A stretch of 64,000 bases of DNA from Rheum nobile (Eukaryota; Streptophyta; Magnoliopsida; Caryophyllales; Polygonaceae). The notes below the pieces were generated by a model. It was not told the DNA's origin. It ran no database searches and worked only from the letters and a program-made list of their open reading frames with translations. The position numbers and the translations under genes are program-made. Where the stretch lies: the NCBI GenBank assembly GCA_027886185.1, contig WOAB01000125.1:372001-436000 (forward strand). The letters run 5' to 3'. The stretch's first letter is position 1. The number at the start of each line of letters is the position of its first letter. Below are positions 41,812 to 54,295 of the stretch, one piece after another.

Positions 41812-44165
41812 TGTAACACCCCCAAATTTTGAAAGAATTGAAAGTGCTACTGCCGATGACTCTGGACGTAAACCCCGAAGTCACTCCAGACTTTTACGAT
41901 GACATAACTGTCTTAAACATAGTTACAATACTAAAATCATAACTTTTATTAAACCACATGGTCGCGGAATTACACGATTCCAAAAACGACCCAATTAATC
42001 AGAAATACAAAATCAGAATTTACAACGGAAGACTTACAACAAAATCACCTTTTTAACACAACGGAAGACTTTTAAACAAAACGAAAAAATAACTTGTCAA
42101 AACGCCGTTCATCTTCATAGTCGTTCTAGCCTTCACGGATCTGCAACACACCTGATGTGCCGAATCGAACGGATGACACCAGCCAACCATGCAAGGAATA
42201 TAACGGTTGGTCAGTCTAATGAAAGACTACGCAAGGGTACAAAGCAGAGTGGTTCGAAGCAGTCGTATTAGGTTAGACTCATCGTCCCTCGAATAATAAC
42301 CGAGTACGCTAGTCAACCATCATACTCCTACTAGAATATCAAAAGGTATGCACAAGAGAAGATTCTGAAGACCGAGTCTCACAACAATCAATCCCAAAAG
42401 AAGACTCCAAATGAAATGAGCCTTAAAGGAAACAATGACAAATGTTGGGAAACTTAAACAAACACACACACACATCATCACAATATCGCATACGAGCGAC
42501 TTACAACTAAGACGAGTTTTTCCTAGCTGCACTAGCGCCTAGCTGCACTACTCGCCAAAATTCATTAATTAGGTGCTCTCAGGCACTTATCTGAATTAAA
42601 TGACCACACACACACATATCACGTTATGAGCTTTTAACATATATGTCTCGCCACTCGCGGGACACATATCGAACCGGGGTTTGTGACACCTGCAGAGTGC
42701 ACCACTTCTATACTCCACTCGAGTATAGAAGTTAGTCATGACTCACCAATTATTATAAAGAAACGACTGGACCTCCATCCATCGTCCCTACGAATACTCG
42801 TGCTAACTACACAGTTAAACACACAACCAAATCACACAGAGCCATCACGGCTCAACTTGCACAAACTATCTGTATCTATGCCCACCTGGCAAACACCCTA
42901 GATTTAATAATCTAAACACACACAATAAATCACATCAAAGTCCCTTACGGCCTTCACCTGCACAAATCTACAATATACTAGCGTCGGTTCTAGCAGAATA
43001 TACAACCTAATAATAATATCAGATTTTAATTATATTACTAACAAACAGTTCCCAATATATTTCAGAATCATCCCAAATTATTTAACAACTAAACGATTGA
43101 TAAATAATTGAAATATGGAATGATGAGCAAGAGCGAACCGCCACTTGCCTTAGAATAGACGAATACTAAGACAACTTCTCAAGAACGAGTCCTGAATCCT
43201 GAATCTGGAACGAAACCTGGATAAAATCCCATTGGAACAATCCAAAACGAGACCCTAAGTTAGATTCCATACACTTATATATGAATCTAAAAGAATATAA
43301 GAAGAAATCAAAGGAAACGAGCAAAGCCCAAAGCCAAACCAACAAGACACACAACTCGGACGCCCTCACCGCGATCGCGGCGAGTCGCGGCCAGTCGCGG
43401 TATTCGTGTGGCATGACAGTGGCGAAGCTCGACAGCTCCCATGGAGTTTTTCTTACCCCAAACCGATTTGTTTGCCTTTGATTTGTCTATGGTTCGATCT
43501 CCCAACACCTCAAAGCTTTAGTCAAACACTTGGGCAACCTTCTCCAACTCGTGAGCCTTCTCGAATCGAGCTTAAACAGCCCCGAAAATGGCGATTTCAG
43601 AGGGGAGAAAAATAGAGAAAATGAAGAGAAAAGAAGGAAGAAGAAGAGAGAAAGAAGGCATCGGTTTGAGCCCTTTTATAGCACAAATCCGAGCCACCAA
43701 AGGGGGAACAAACCGGGGACAAGGGGACAAGCCAAAGCCAAGTGGATCGAGCCACTTGCCTGCCCCAAAAACAGAGAAAAAACAGAGTGCTACAGTGGCC
43801 GCCTTCACGAGGAAGACGACACGGCCTGGCATTGGCATTACCGCGAGCGCGGCGAGTCGCGGTAGGTCGCTGCAGATCGCGGCAAGTCGCGTCAAGTCGC
43901 GGTTTAAAGGCCGACTTCGTTAATTCTTATCCGAACTTGGTTTGGATTAAATTTCTTAACTTTGGGTTAAATATATTCGTACATTAATGATACATTAACC
44001 CCGAAAACACCTCAACTGTATTATATAATGCTCGGAAAATTTTACAGAGCTCAGACCCCTTTTCAGAAGGTCCGAGACTCACTGAATTAAATCCGTCTAG
44101 CAAAACGGGCATAAGAAAAATTTAAAAATAATTCAAAATACCCTTAAAAATTACGGGGTGTTACA
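41812..44165 (-). mobile_element. Solo LTR, 2354 bp, same family as 21344-23700, opposite orientation
   Basis: Read on the minus strand it starts TGTAACACCCCGTAATTTTT and ends TTTGGGGGTGTTACA. Perfect 5-bp duplications GAGTT lie at 41807-41811 and 44166-44170. Internal landmarks match the plus-strand copy, including the GGTTGGCTGGTGTCATCC region (about 42165-42190 here, 23290 there) and a TATA box (CTATAAAAGG on the minus strand near 43675). No internal region or partner LTR remains. Confidence 0.93.
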
Positions 44166-44170
44166 GAGTT

Positions 44171-44814
44171 GCTCCCAAATTGATTCCCTAAAAAAATAAG
44201 CAATATGAAAAGTGGCATGCAGGCCACCTTTCCTTCTCGTACCAGAGCTTCAATGCAAAACCACCAAACCTGTCAGATTTGCTTTCGTCGGCGCCTCCGT
44301 TGCCTGGCCTACAGACCACCTTTCCTTCTCGCATGCGGGTGCTCCCCGATCTAGACGCCGCCGAGACCAAGCGTCTGCCTCTTCTGCCTCCGTTTCCTCA
44401 AAGGCAGATTAGTTTAGGTAACACATTTAACCTATGGGCTTTGGGTTTTAGTTTCAGCCTATGTTCTAATTTCTGGCCCATATGTTACTTTGTGAATTTC
44501 CGGCCTATATGCTACCCAAATTCATTTAATATAATGAACAAGCGGGTGGATATCCTGATACATAACCCAATCAAAATTAAACCAAATTTAAGGCCAATTC
44601 AAGTTTTAACTCAAAACTTGAAGTTGGGCCTTAAAGAATAAACAATTTCAACCCATCATCCTAAAAAGGAAAAAAAAGTCTACTAATTTCTCAACTTTCG
44701 TCAAGACCAAATTGATGGACTCAATCACATCAATTTCACCCTTGTTGACCTTTTTGATTTCTGGTTTGATCAAGTATGGGTGACAAAATTCTCGCGACTT
44801 TTGGGGAATATATC
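44171..44814. other. Non-coding DNA
   Basis: No recognised gene. ORFs at 44188-44370, 44212-44412 and 44279-44641 overlap one another and lack domains. Confidence 0.45.
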
Positions 44815-45185
44815 TTGGGTTTTGGCTGAGCCGCCGGTCATGGTCGTGTCTGTGGCTGAATGAAGACCCCTCTCGAACGAGGGCAACGTCATGGTTGAGC
44901 CTCCTGAAGATCCTTCATCTAGGTGAAGGCAACGTCAAGACAGTCCGTTCAACACTTCCGCAGGTGTTCCTGTTTGACCCTTTTCCCGGTGGCACCTCTG
45001 AGTCTGAACTGACTCCTTGTCTGCCTTAGATTGTTGTGTTCCCTTCTGTTTCGATGTAATTTCCGTGTTTGTCTTTGATTCTTTCTGTTCGGTTTGTACC
45101 GACGCCAATTCTATCGACCTCTCGAGCTACCCGATGTGATTATGTCGGATACCTTGAAATCTGTCCTCATCAAAAAAAAATGCAA
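44815..45185 (+). repeat. Dispersed LINE-tail-like repeat, copy 1
   Basis: Contains GAAGACCCCTCTCGAACGAG, GGCAACGTCATGGTTGAG, a diverged internal duplication (GAAGATCC...GGCAACGTC), GTTCAACACTTC and CCTCTCGAGCTACCC, ending in a nine-base A-run (45173-45181). The same order occurs at 55735-56075. The A tail and position suggest the 3' UTR of an L1-type LINE; no coding part is attached. Confidence 0.7.
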
Positions 45186-45639
45186 CAGAGAACCAGTACT
45201 AGTATAGTAGTATGTAGCAGCAGACTCACCTCTTTTATAATCTTTTTCTATTTGTAGTATTTTTTTAATTAATAGGTTGATCAGAGGATTAGGGTGAGGT
45301 CATGCACGTACGAAACTCCCTACAGTATAGGGGCACACTCCGGTAAAGCGGGAATTGTGGTAAAACGAAAGTATTAATTTGGGACGTTGGATGTAGGGTG
45401 ATGGACGGATGGATTAAGAGAGTGTATATTAGTTGTGGTGGGAGTGTTTCCATAATAATAGGGATTAAAAAGTAGTTACCATATAATGTGGAGAATATTA
45501 ATTAAAAAGAAAACCTGATATGGTAAATCTGCAGATTGGAGAGAGAATGAGATTCTTCAAATATTTAAAATTTAAATGGAAATAACATTTTAAATTCGTT
45601 CAGATTTAAATCCGTTCTCCTCGTTTAATGATTTTCCAG

Positions 45640-46360
45640 CGTTCGTGAATATCGTTAATGTGTTCACGAATATCGATGATTTGTTAATGAATATCGTTCA
45701 TGTTTGTTTGAATATCGATTTCTATTTAATAAGTGAATATTTAATATCTTAAAAATATGAATTTCATCACTTAAATCATGAATTTCACCACTTGATAATA
45801 TGAATATCAAATTCACTTACATGAATATCACCACTCAATTTGTGAATATCACTACCCATTTTGTGAATATCGCCCATCACCCAATTACATTAATATAGTC
45901 ACCCAAGTACATGAATATCATCACCTAACTTCACGAATATCACCACCCAATATCTTCAAAGCTTTGATTCATGGCGGTAAGGTTTAACAATGACATTGTC
46001 GCATCGATTTTGGGTCGCACAGTCGCACGATCAACCTGAATATCAACATTATTATAATGAATAACAACAACATTATTATAATGAATATCAACAACATTAT
46101 ATTGAATATCACATCATAAATTTTGAATATCAACTATTCAACGCATGAAACATCATGAATATGAACAACATTATAGTGAATATCACATCAAACAATTTGA
46201 ATATCAATTGCAAACAGTACAAACAACACCATCAACAAGCAATTTGAATACTATAATAGCGATATTCATTCCATATGTGATGATATTCACGTATTTTGTA
46301 CACATAGTCATACAAGTAAGTAGTCGATATTCATAAAAAACAGTGTCGATATTCAGAGTA
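45640..46360. repeat. Irregular array of GAATATC words
   Basis: More than 25 copies of GAATATC or its reverse complement/one-base variants are spaced by about 10-30 bp of AT-rich DNA, often in the context TGAATATCAC or CGAATATCG. The short ORF at 46145-46336 reads through it and is not credible. It ends just before a MITE-like terminus near 46373-46430. Confidence 0.75.
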
Positions 46361-46873
46361 TTTCTTAAGAAGTGTGACAAACTCTAGAATGACAATCTTT
46401 TTTATATGGAGGGAATATTGTTTGTGATTTTGTTTTTTTTGGTGTCATATTTACTTGAAATTTAAACTACACTAATAATAAAAATTGTATTTTGGTGGCT
46501 GTCATTGTCTCTGTTTTAAGAAAATTTACTTCTTATTTCACAAATTGACAGAAAGTTAGTGAAGGGTGATTTGTTGCTAACATTATAAGTTTAAGGAGTG
46601 GTTTTATGAAAAAGGTAAATTAAAGGGTGATTTTGTGAAAAGACTCTTATTTAAAGGGTGGTTTTGTCTAAAAGACCCTAAAAGTTAAGACCTTTAAAAC
46701 AAGAAAAGTTTCTTGTATAAGAAAGAAGACATAAGATGAATATGTCAAGCGTGTAAAAAAAATTAACATGGGGCATCGGCCCACCAAACAAGATAAGAAC
46801 AAGGAAAAAATTCATAATTAAAAAGATAAAGATAAATGAATAAGAAAAATGACAATTTTTTTTTAATTAACCC
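46361..46873. other. Non-coding DNA with a MITE-like end
   Basis: CTCTAGAATGACAATCTTTT then TATGGAGGGAATA near 46382-46427 is the reverse complement of the MITE-like start at 14635. Also a duplicated AAAGGGTGATTTTGTG/AAAGGGTGGTTTTGTC pair at about 46620-46675. Confidence 0.45.
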
Positions 46874-47008
46874 ATCCCAACTAGAGCTGTCAAAAAGTGA
46901 CCGAATCCGTTTTATCGACCTGGTCGACCCGCTTTTGGACCCGATCCAACCTGACCAAAATATTTGATAACCCGAAGTTATCGAACCCGAATTTACTGAG
47001 ACCAAACC

Positions 47009-47802
47009 TGATGTGACCTTGTCCGACGGAAAGACCACAAATCGTTGTCAAGGATCCGATGAATGCGTATTGGGGCGCAGACAACTCTTCGGAAAGGGCA
47101 GATTGGCGGAAGCAAGGAGAAGGACGGACTGTAGAGGGGTCGGAATCGTCGGCGGGCTGGTGGAGGCGGTGCGGCGGCGATGGAGGGAGGCGCGGCGGCC
47201 GTGAAGGATGAAGATGGAGGCTGCTGTGAATGTGTAGGGGATTAGGGTTAGGGTTTGTGTTTGGTTGCGGATAAGTGATGTGTAACCTAATTAACGCGCC
47301 AGGATAGTTCGACTAGAAACGCGTTAATTGTTGACGTCAAGGCCCGGGTTTCAGGAGATTACTCGACTGTAAACAAAAGCTCTATTTCGACGTCAACTGA
47401 AAAAGAAGACAAGAGTTCCTATATATACTAGAGAGTTGACCTAATGGGCCGGACTCTCTAGTTACTAAATCTGGCGGTCCATTTAACATAAATGGAAACC
47501 ACCCAGAACTAGAAGTTACTAAAAATAGAAATATTGTTCATAGAAATGTCCAGAAATAGTAAGTCTCCTAAATCGAGCTCAGACTGGATGTAGTTGTAGA
47601 GGAGTCAGTCATGACTAAGCTGACGAGACACAGAAGCTCGGGCGATGTAGTGATCTGGCCGTGGCTGGCTACAAGTCTGGTCACCAAGGATTGTGTCGCT
47701 GCTTGGACACTCTTCGCTCTGGCGCGGGTGATAGGACCTGTAGGCGGAAGTCGCATGGCGTATTCCTCCTCTGTAGCTGACATGGAGGGCTGGGTCACAT
47801 CA
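47009..47802 (-). repeat. 3' LTR of the minus-strand CRM-like element
   Basis: 794 bp. Largely identical to 54296-55118 apart from scattered substitutions and small indels. A TATATATAG box on the minus strand lies near 47419-47427. Confidence 0.93.
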
Positions 47803-49663
47803 CCCTCCCCCACTTGAGTGTGAAGCGTCCCCGCTTCACCCTCGTCATACTCAGGCTCAACATATGGTGCTAAGTCAGCGACGTTGAATGTCGGATGCAC
47901 CCCATACTTGTCCAGAAGCTCGAGCTGGTAGGCGTTGTCGCCAATGGCCTTGACGACTCTGAAGGGATCATCACCCCGTTGGTCGAGCTTAGACTTGCGG
48001 ACGGAAGGGAATCGCTCCTTCCGCAAGTGAAGCCAAACCAATTTGCCTGGGGCGAAGATCAAGCGTCGCTTGCCCTTGTTCTTCTGGGCAGAGTACTGCA
48101 GCGCACACCGCTCCAACTGTGTGCGTGTCCTCCTGTGCAGCTCCTGAATGTGCTCAGCCAACTTGCCAGCAGCAATGTTTTCCTGGTCCTGCAGTGGGTA
48201 TGGCGTCATGTCCAGCGGTGTCAGCGGGTTCCGTCCATATACGACCTCGAAAGGAGTCAACTTCGTCGTAGAGTGCCTTGACCTGTTATAGGAAAACTCA
48301 ACTGTAGCAAGTAAGTCCTCCCACCTTCGTGGGTTTGCCTTGAGAACCGTCCGAAGGAGGGCTCCCAAGGTACGGTTGGTCACCTCCGTCTGACCATCCG
48401 TATGTGGGTGATAGCTAGTAGAAAATAGTAGCTTGGTGCCTAGCTTACCCCACAAGGTTCTCCAGAAATGGCCCACAAATTTGGTATCCCTATCACTAAC
48501 AATAGTTTTAGGGACACCATGCAAGCGCACCACATGCTCAAAAAACAAACCAGCGATGTCCGTAGCATTGTTGGTGTTCTTGCAGACAATAAAGTATGCC
48601 ATCTTAGAGAACCTGTCGATGACCACAAAAATGCAATCTCTACCACGCCGAGACATAGGTAACCCTGTGATAAAATCCATCGAAAGATCTTCCCACGGGG
48701 TTGCAGGAATCGGGAGGGGCGTGTAGAGACCATGTCGACTGGAGCGTGCCTTAGCCTTTTGGCATGTCACACAACTCTTGCAATACCTGGTAACACTTTG
48801 GGCCATCTTTGGCCAGAAAAAGTGTTCCCGAAGTGCTGCAAGGGTCTTGGACACCCCAAAATGGCCACGACTGTCATGTGCTTCCTGGAGCAACAAGTGT
48901 CGGACAGAAGACGTAGGAATACAGAGTTTCCTAGCCTTGTACAGATACCCGTCATCCAGGAAATACGTGTCATGCTCTCTGCTGATTTTACATTGCTCAA
49001 AGATGTCCTTAAAGAAAACATCATCAGCATACAAATCCTTGAGCAATGCAAAACCAATAAGTGAGACTGGAGATGAGTGATGAGTACGTACCTGCGAGAA
49101 AGGGCGTCGGCAACCACATTCTCCTTACCTTTCTTGTGCATGATCAGGTACGGAAAGGTCTCCATGAACTCGACCCACCTAGCATGCCTGCGGTTGAGGG
49201 TCGTCTGGCTCTTCAGATAGGCCAGTGCAGCATGGTCTGAGTGTATGACAAACTCACTCGGCCAGAGATAATGATGCCAAGTCTTCAGAACCCGGATCAA
49301 CGCGTACAACTCATTGTCATACGTCGAGTAGTTCAGCTGAGCACCCGAAAGCTTCTCCGAAAAGTAGGCGATCGGACGCCTCTCCTGCAACAGGACTCCT
49401 CCGATGCCGAAGTCGGAAACGTCACACTCCACCTCGAACCGACGAGTGAAGTCAGGCAATTGCAGCAAAGGTGCGTGGCAGAGGGCTTCCTTCAGGGCGA
49501 CAAATGCAACATCATGTCGCGGAAGCCAGGTGATGGACGCCGCCTTCTTGGTCAACTCATGCAGAGGGGCGGCGATGGTGCTGAAGTCGCGAATGAACCT
49601 CCTGTAAAAGCCGGCCTGCCCTAAGAACGAGTGAACCTGGGTGGGGTAGTCGGAGTAGGCCAC
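47568..49663 (-). pseudogene. RNase H and integrase with LTR-encoded tail, frameshifted
   Basis: 48767-49663 (minus) holds the RT connection and RNase H (FEVECDVSDFGIGGVLLQ with a catalytic Asp, IHSDHAALAYLKSQ, KGKENVVADALSRRY), then shifts frame near 49070. 47568-49046 is an uninterrupted 492-codon frame with the integrase: zinc motif HDSRGHFGVSKTL...CKSCVTCQ, core LSMDFITGLP, TIVSDRDTKFVGHFW and HTDGQTEVTNRTLG (Glu), the chromoviral GPY-like RGDDPFRVVK segment, and a tail through GPITRARAKS inside the LTR. The catalytic triad is complete. Confidence 0.92.
47803..47815 (-). other. Polypurine tract of the minus-strand CRM-like element
   Basis: The minus strand reads AAGTGGGGGAGGG immediately before the 3' LTR, identical to the tract at 23916-23928. 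Confidence 0.88.
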
Positions 49664-50787
49664 TCCTTGATGGCGCGTATCTTCTCTTCATCCACACGTA
49701 AGCCATCCTTGGAAACAATATAGCCAAGAAAGTTTGTAGAGTCAGAGCAGAAAACGCACTTATCTTTGTTGACATACAAGCTATCTTTCCTCAAGCAGTC
49801 TAACACCTGTCGAAAATGGTCAATATGCACAGAGAAACTACTAGAAAAGACAAGTATATCATCAAAGTAGACAACGACAAACTTCCCCAAGAAAGACCGT
49901 AACACATGGTTCATGAGTCTCATGAACGTCGATGGAGCATTGGTCAATCCAAATGGCATGACTAGCCACTCATAGAGACCGTACTTGGTCTTGAAAGTTG
50001 TCTTCCATTCATCGCCCTCCTTCATACGAATCTGGTGATAGCTACTCCGTAGATCAATCTTGGAAAACAAGGTGGCACCATCCAGCTCATCCAGCATGTC
50101 ATCGAGGCGTGGAATGGGATGTCTATACTTGATGGCGATCTGGTTGATGGCGCGACAATCCACACATATCCGCCAAGTCCCATCCTTCTTCGGCACCAGA
50201 ATCACAGTAACGGCGCAGGGACTCAAGCTTTCCCGCACAGCACCCTTGTCCAAAAGATCTTGGACCTGCCGCTGTAACTCCTTAGTTTCCTCAGGAGAAG
50301 CTCTGTATGCAGCACAGTTCGGCAGAGAAGCATCGGGAATGAAGTCTATCTGGTGCTCAATACCACGCACTGGTGGCAGACCTGGTGGCAGCTCGTCAGG
50401 CATAATGTCCTCAAAGTCCTGCAAAACAGACAAAATAGCAGGCGGGAGTGCAGGCTCTACCGTAGTAGTGGCACAAAGGCGAGGAATAAGAAGGAAACAA
50501 GCAGACTTGCCTTGAAGTGCCGGTGTGAGGTCCCTGTGACTTGCCAGAAGAGCCATGGGTTCACAAGTGCCCCGCAAGGTAGACGCAGCAGCAACCGCTG
50601 GAGAAGGTAAACCACCTGAACCTGTAGAGGGTAAGCGCAAAGTAATACCAGGTGGAGAACGCTTACCTGACGGTGCAAAAGGCCTTCCCGAAACGGCAGA
50701 AGGCGAAGACGCAGGAAGGGAAGCTGAAGACGCTGACTCGGCCGAGTGAAGGGCCGAGTTGTGATCTGTGCCCCTGACTCGGTCCAT
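49621..50787 (-). pseudogene. Reverse transcriptase of the minus-strand CRM-like element
   Basis: Open for 388 codons. Contains LPPGLPPVRGIEHQIDFIPD, ILVPKKDGTWRICVDCRAIN, RHPIPRLDDMLDELDGA, the FSKIDLRSSYHQIRMKEGD block, YEWLVMPFGLTNAPSTFM and the active site VVYFDDILVF. The frame breaks at 49660 in the connection domain (WPTPTT). Residue choices such as RASPEETKELQRQVQDLL resemble CRM-lineage RTs. Confidence 0.93.
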
Positions 50788-50913
50788 AACTCGGTCTGGA
50801 GCTCGGCCGAGTTGTCGTCTGGAGGTCTCCGCGGGGGATGTCGTTGCAGGCGGAATTCTGGCGGCCTCCAGTGCCTTCTGGCGTTGGCGCTCGGCCTGGT
50901 CCTGTAATATTTC

Positions 50914-51423
50914 CTACGGGCTCATTGGTAAGAGAGTCACGCGCCTCCCGTGGTAATTGAACATGTAAGTGTTCAAATACCCGTCGTGAAGCACGCGACG
51001 ATCATATAACCATGGACGTCCCAGAAGCAGATGGGTAGCGTCCATGGCGGTAACATCACAAAGTACAGTATCGCTATAAGGACCAATAGAAAAGGAAAGA
51101 AGACACTGTTGCGATACTTTGTTACCTGAGCCATCTGAAATCCACTGTAGACCATAGGGAGTGGGGTGTGGAGTCGTCGGAAGGTTGAAGTGGCGGACAA
51201 CCTTCTCGTTGATAATGTTGCAGCAAGACCCCCCATCAATGATCATGCTCAGCGATGCATTCTGAAGTTTGCATCGAGCATGAAACAAATTCTCCCTCTG
51301 CTCAGCTAGGTCACCCTCCATGACGCTCAGAACGCGTCGTGTGACTAAGGCAAAGTGGTAGGTCCGGTCGTCATGGTGGTCAGAAGTGTTGACCATACAG
51401 CCCTCAGCATCGGCTGTATACAC
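50914..51423 (-). pseudogene. Aspartic protease region of the minus-strand CRM-like element
   Basis: Contains SLSMIIDGGSCCNIINEKVV with the catalytic Asp in a DGG context, and LLLGRPWLYDRRVLHDGYL. Similar in order and spacing to 19401-19975 in the other element. Followed by a 120-bp linker to RT. Confidence 0.88.
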
Positions 51424-51481
51424 GGCTATAGGGTCGGCTTCAACGTCGTCCTCATCGGCGTCGTCGTAGCTCTCATAACCG

Positions 51482-53268
51482 GCCGACTGGGTGGAAAAGA
51501 GGACCTTCTTAGCGTTAGGACAATCCCTCAGGTAATGTCCTCTTCCACCACACTTGAAACATTCCAGGTCCCGTGCACGGTCAGAGCGAACGGGCTCAGA
51601 ACTTGGCTGCTGCGTACGACGCGCAGTAGCAGGCAGGGTGGATCGTTGCGTCGTGGGAGCGGAGCGGTACCTGTGCTACTACGATCCTGTCTAGGCGCAC
51701 TAGAGGTAGAAGTAGAGTTAGTGCCTAAAACAGAAGGAAATGGTCTAGAACCATACCTGGAAGATGTCGTGGACTGCCATGGTCTCTGCCTCTGGCGCTG
51801 TTGCTGGAGGTAGAACTTTTGCGCAGTGTGCACGACATTGTTGAGGTCCCGAATGGGCATGACGTCAACCTGATCCTGGATAGGCTGGTTAAGCCCAGTA
51901 ATGAACCTGGTGCACAAGGTGCCCAGAGCAACACTAATGCCAGCCTTGAAGTACATGTCCTCGAGGTGAGCGAAGAACTCCTGAGGCGAATCTGTGCCCT
52001 GTCGCGCACGAGCGATATCAGTCCACATCTGCTCCTTGTAAGTGGAAGGCACATACTTCTGAGTCATGATGTACACGAGCTGATGCCACTCAGTAATAGG
52101 TGCCCAACCCATCCGGTAATGTTATTGCGTAAGACGTTGCCACCACGTTTGTGCAGCTCCCTCAAAATGTAGAGTCACGAGATCTACCTTCTCATGCTCA
52201 GAGATAGTCAAATGGCGTAGGACGTGCTCTGTGTTCTGCACCCACTCAAAGAAAGACAGAAGGATCATATAAGCCATAGAAGTGTTTGATTTTTACCTTC
52301 ACGTCTCGGCATTGGACTGGTGGATGTGCCTGGCGGTCCGGTAACCAAGATGTAGGGTCCGCCAAGTGCTCGAAGTGACGAGCGCCATACTGTGGAAAGC
52401 GAGCAGGATGCCGCGGACGTTGTGGGGCGGCAACCGGGCGGTGAGGCTGGTGAGCCGGCTGGTGGCGCCCGGGCTGGACAGCGTGCCAATAGGCCTCCTG
52501 ATTCCGAGGCAGCAAAGGAGGCGGCATATAGCTGGACCGCTGGTGCTGAAGCTCAGGGGGATCATGGAGAGGCGAATGAAAACCGGAAGCATATCCAAAC
52601 TGACCATCATCCTCCTCAAGGTCATACTCATCAAACTGATCCTCCTCATCAGAATAAAGAGGAGTGCGGACACTCTGATGATCCTCGAAAGCATCAATAT
52701 CAAACGACACAAAAATGGATGGCCTTTGTAGACGTTGACGCTGGTGCTGCTGCAGATCGGAACCAGACGGCTGGCGGTGGGGGCGACCTGTAGTAGGCTG
52801 TAATGTCGGTGAGCGGCCTTGCCTATGTCGACCACTGGAATGAACCTGATCGTCCTCATGTTCCTCTTGGGAACTCTCATCATCGGCCTCTACAGCTTCA
52901 GGGTTCTCTTCCCGGATCACTACCTGCGCACACCGTCGTTGTCGACGACGCTGCGGAACTACAATGCTTTCTCTCTGCGACGCCAGGTGTTTCAGTTTAC
53001 CTGGATCCGATGTGGAGGGAAGCATCACAGCTTTACCCTTCGCCTTTTCTAGTGCTAGGGCGCCCAACTCATCTGCCTGTAGCTGACCCTGATCAGAAGC
53101 TACCGTAGTGATCGGGACCGGGTGCTGGCGAGATAAGAGCTCTACATTCTGACGCTGGAGTTCCGCTATTTATGCTTCTCTTGCCTTTTTGTCAGCAAGC
53201 AGCTCTCCGAGCATCCTTTGGTCAGCAGTCTCTGTTCCTGTCTCGCGGGTGGTATCACCTTCTGACAT
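51482..53268 (-). pseudogene. Gag of the minus-strand CRM-like element, broken
   Basis: Starts at ATG 53268 (MSEGDTTRETGTETADQRML). An in-frame TAA at 53170-53172 interrupts it after about 32 codons. The 52246-53067 frame holds the acidic/Arg-rich N-terminal half and shifts near 52250, where the WVQNTEHVL capsid segment continues in another frame. 51528-52112 has the TQKYVPSTYKEQMWTDIARA capsid C-terminal part. The nucleocapsid CCHC knuckle CFKCGGRGHYLRDC is at 51520-51561. Confidence 0.88.
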
Positions 53269-54060
53269 GGTACCTGACAACAAGAAATGGCAAACCACAG
53301 GATCAAGGCGAACAACAACGGCAAAAGAGTAACAACAAATAGGTAAGCAGAACCGAACTCAACAAGCAATCACTCGGGAAACTAATCTGGTTGGCCGTGT
53401 GGGCGGTTACGAGTAGGCTAAAGCAACTCACACAACAATCAACAAAATCAAGGCAATGCTCAGCAAAGAAAATGTTGAAAGTAGATATGCAAGGATATAA
53501 GCACAGAATCAAGCACAACACAGTCAACTAAGATATGCAACCCAGACGGTGAAAGATATAGAAGACGGTAAATGAATCACTACGATAACAGTAATGTGAA
53601 GGTGCCGGATTCAAGACCGGGTTCAACCTTCCTGCACTGCGAAGAGACGCACTTGCCTTATTTTGGCTTGTGTGGTCTCGATTTTTTTTTGTATGCATCG
53701 AACCGCTGCTGATTTTTTTTTTTTGAAACTAGGGTTGTTTGCAACAACAGCAGAAACTCACGGAGAGCAGTAAACACGCACATCAGATTCAGTTCTGCAC
53801 GTCAAAGTTCAGCAAAATTGCACAACAGAACAGCCCGCAAACAACAGAAACAGTGCAGTAAAAAAAAATTGTAGTGCCGTGATTCAAGTGTGAAAAGAAG
53901 GAGATTGAGAAGATGTAGATTTTTGGCGCAAACAAGGCAAACACAGTTGCAAGCAAACTATCTAAGCCTATATGCAAGCGGATCTACAACAAACACAATC
54001 AAAAAACCAAGCAAAAACACATGAAATTGCAGAAAATTGTGTGAATGGGTACGGTTTTGC

Positions 54061-54083
54061 GGGGGGGGGGGGGGGGGGGGGGG
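54061..54083 (+). repeat. Run of 23 consecutive G
   Basis: An uninterrupted poly(G) on the plus strand, poly(C) in the untranslated leader of the minus-strand retroelement. Length may be uncertain because homopolymers are error-prone in assembly. Confidence 0.9.
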
Positions 54084-54280
54084 AATTGTTGGTTTTTGAT
54101 GATGGCTGAAATTATCAACCACCAAACCTATGATTTTTATTGTTTTTTCGAATTCAGATTGCAAGAAAAAAAAAATTGGTTCCTAGAACAAGATCTAGGT
54201 TTTTTTTTTGATGCAGGAATGGATTTATGGAAACGAATGAGTGATTGAACAAAGAGTTGGAACGACTTACGCGATTCGAA

Positions 54281-54293
54281 GGCTCTGATGCCA
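54281..54293 (-). other. Primer binding site of the minus-strand CRM-like element
   Basis: The minus strand reads TGGCATCAGAGCC two bases after the 5' LTR, one mismatch from the methionine tRNA complement TGGTATCAGAGCC. Confidence 0.88.
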
Positions 54294-54295
54294 GT

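Noticed and set aside
45640..46360. CRISPR array
   Set aside because: The repeats are 7-bp words at irregular spacing in plant nuclear DNA, not a 25-40-bp repeat-spacer array, and no Cas genes are present.
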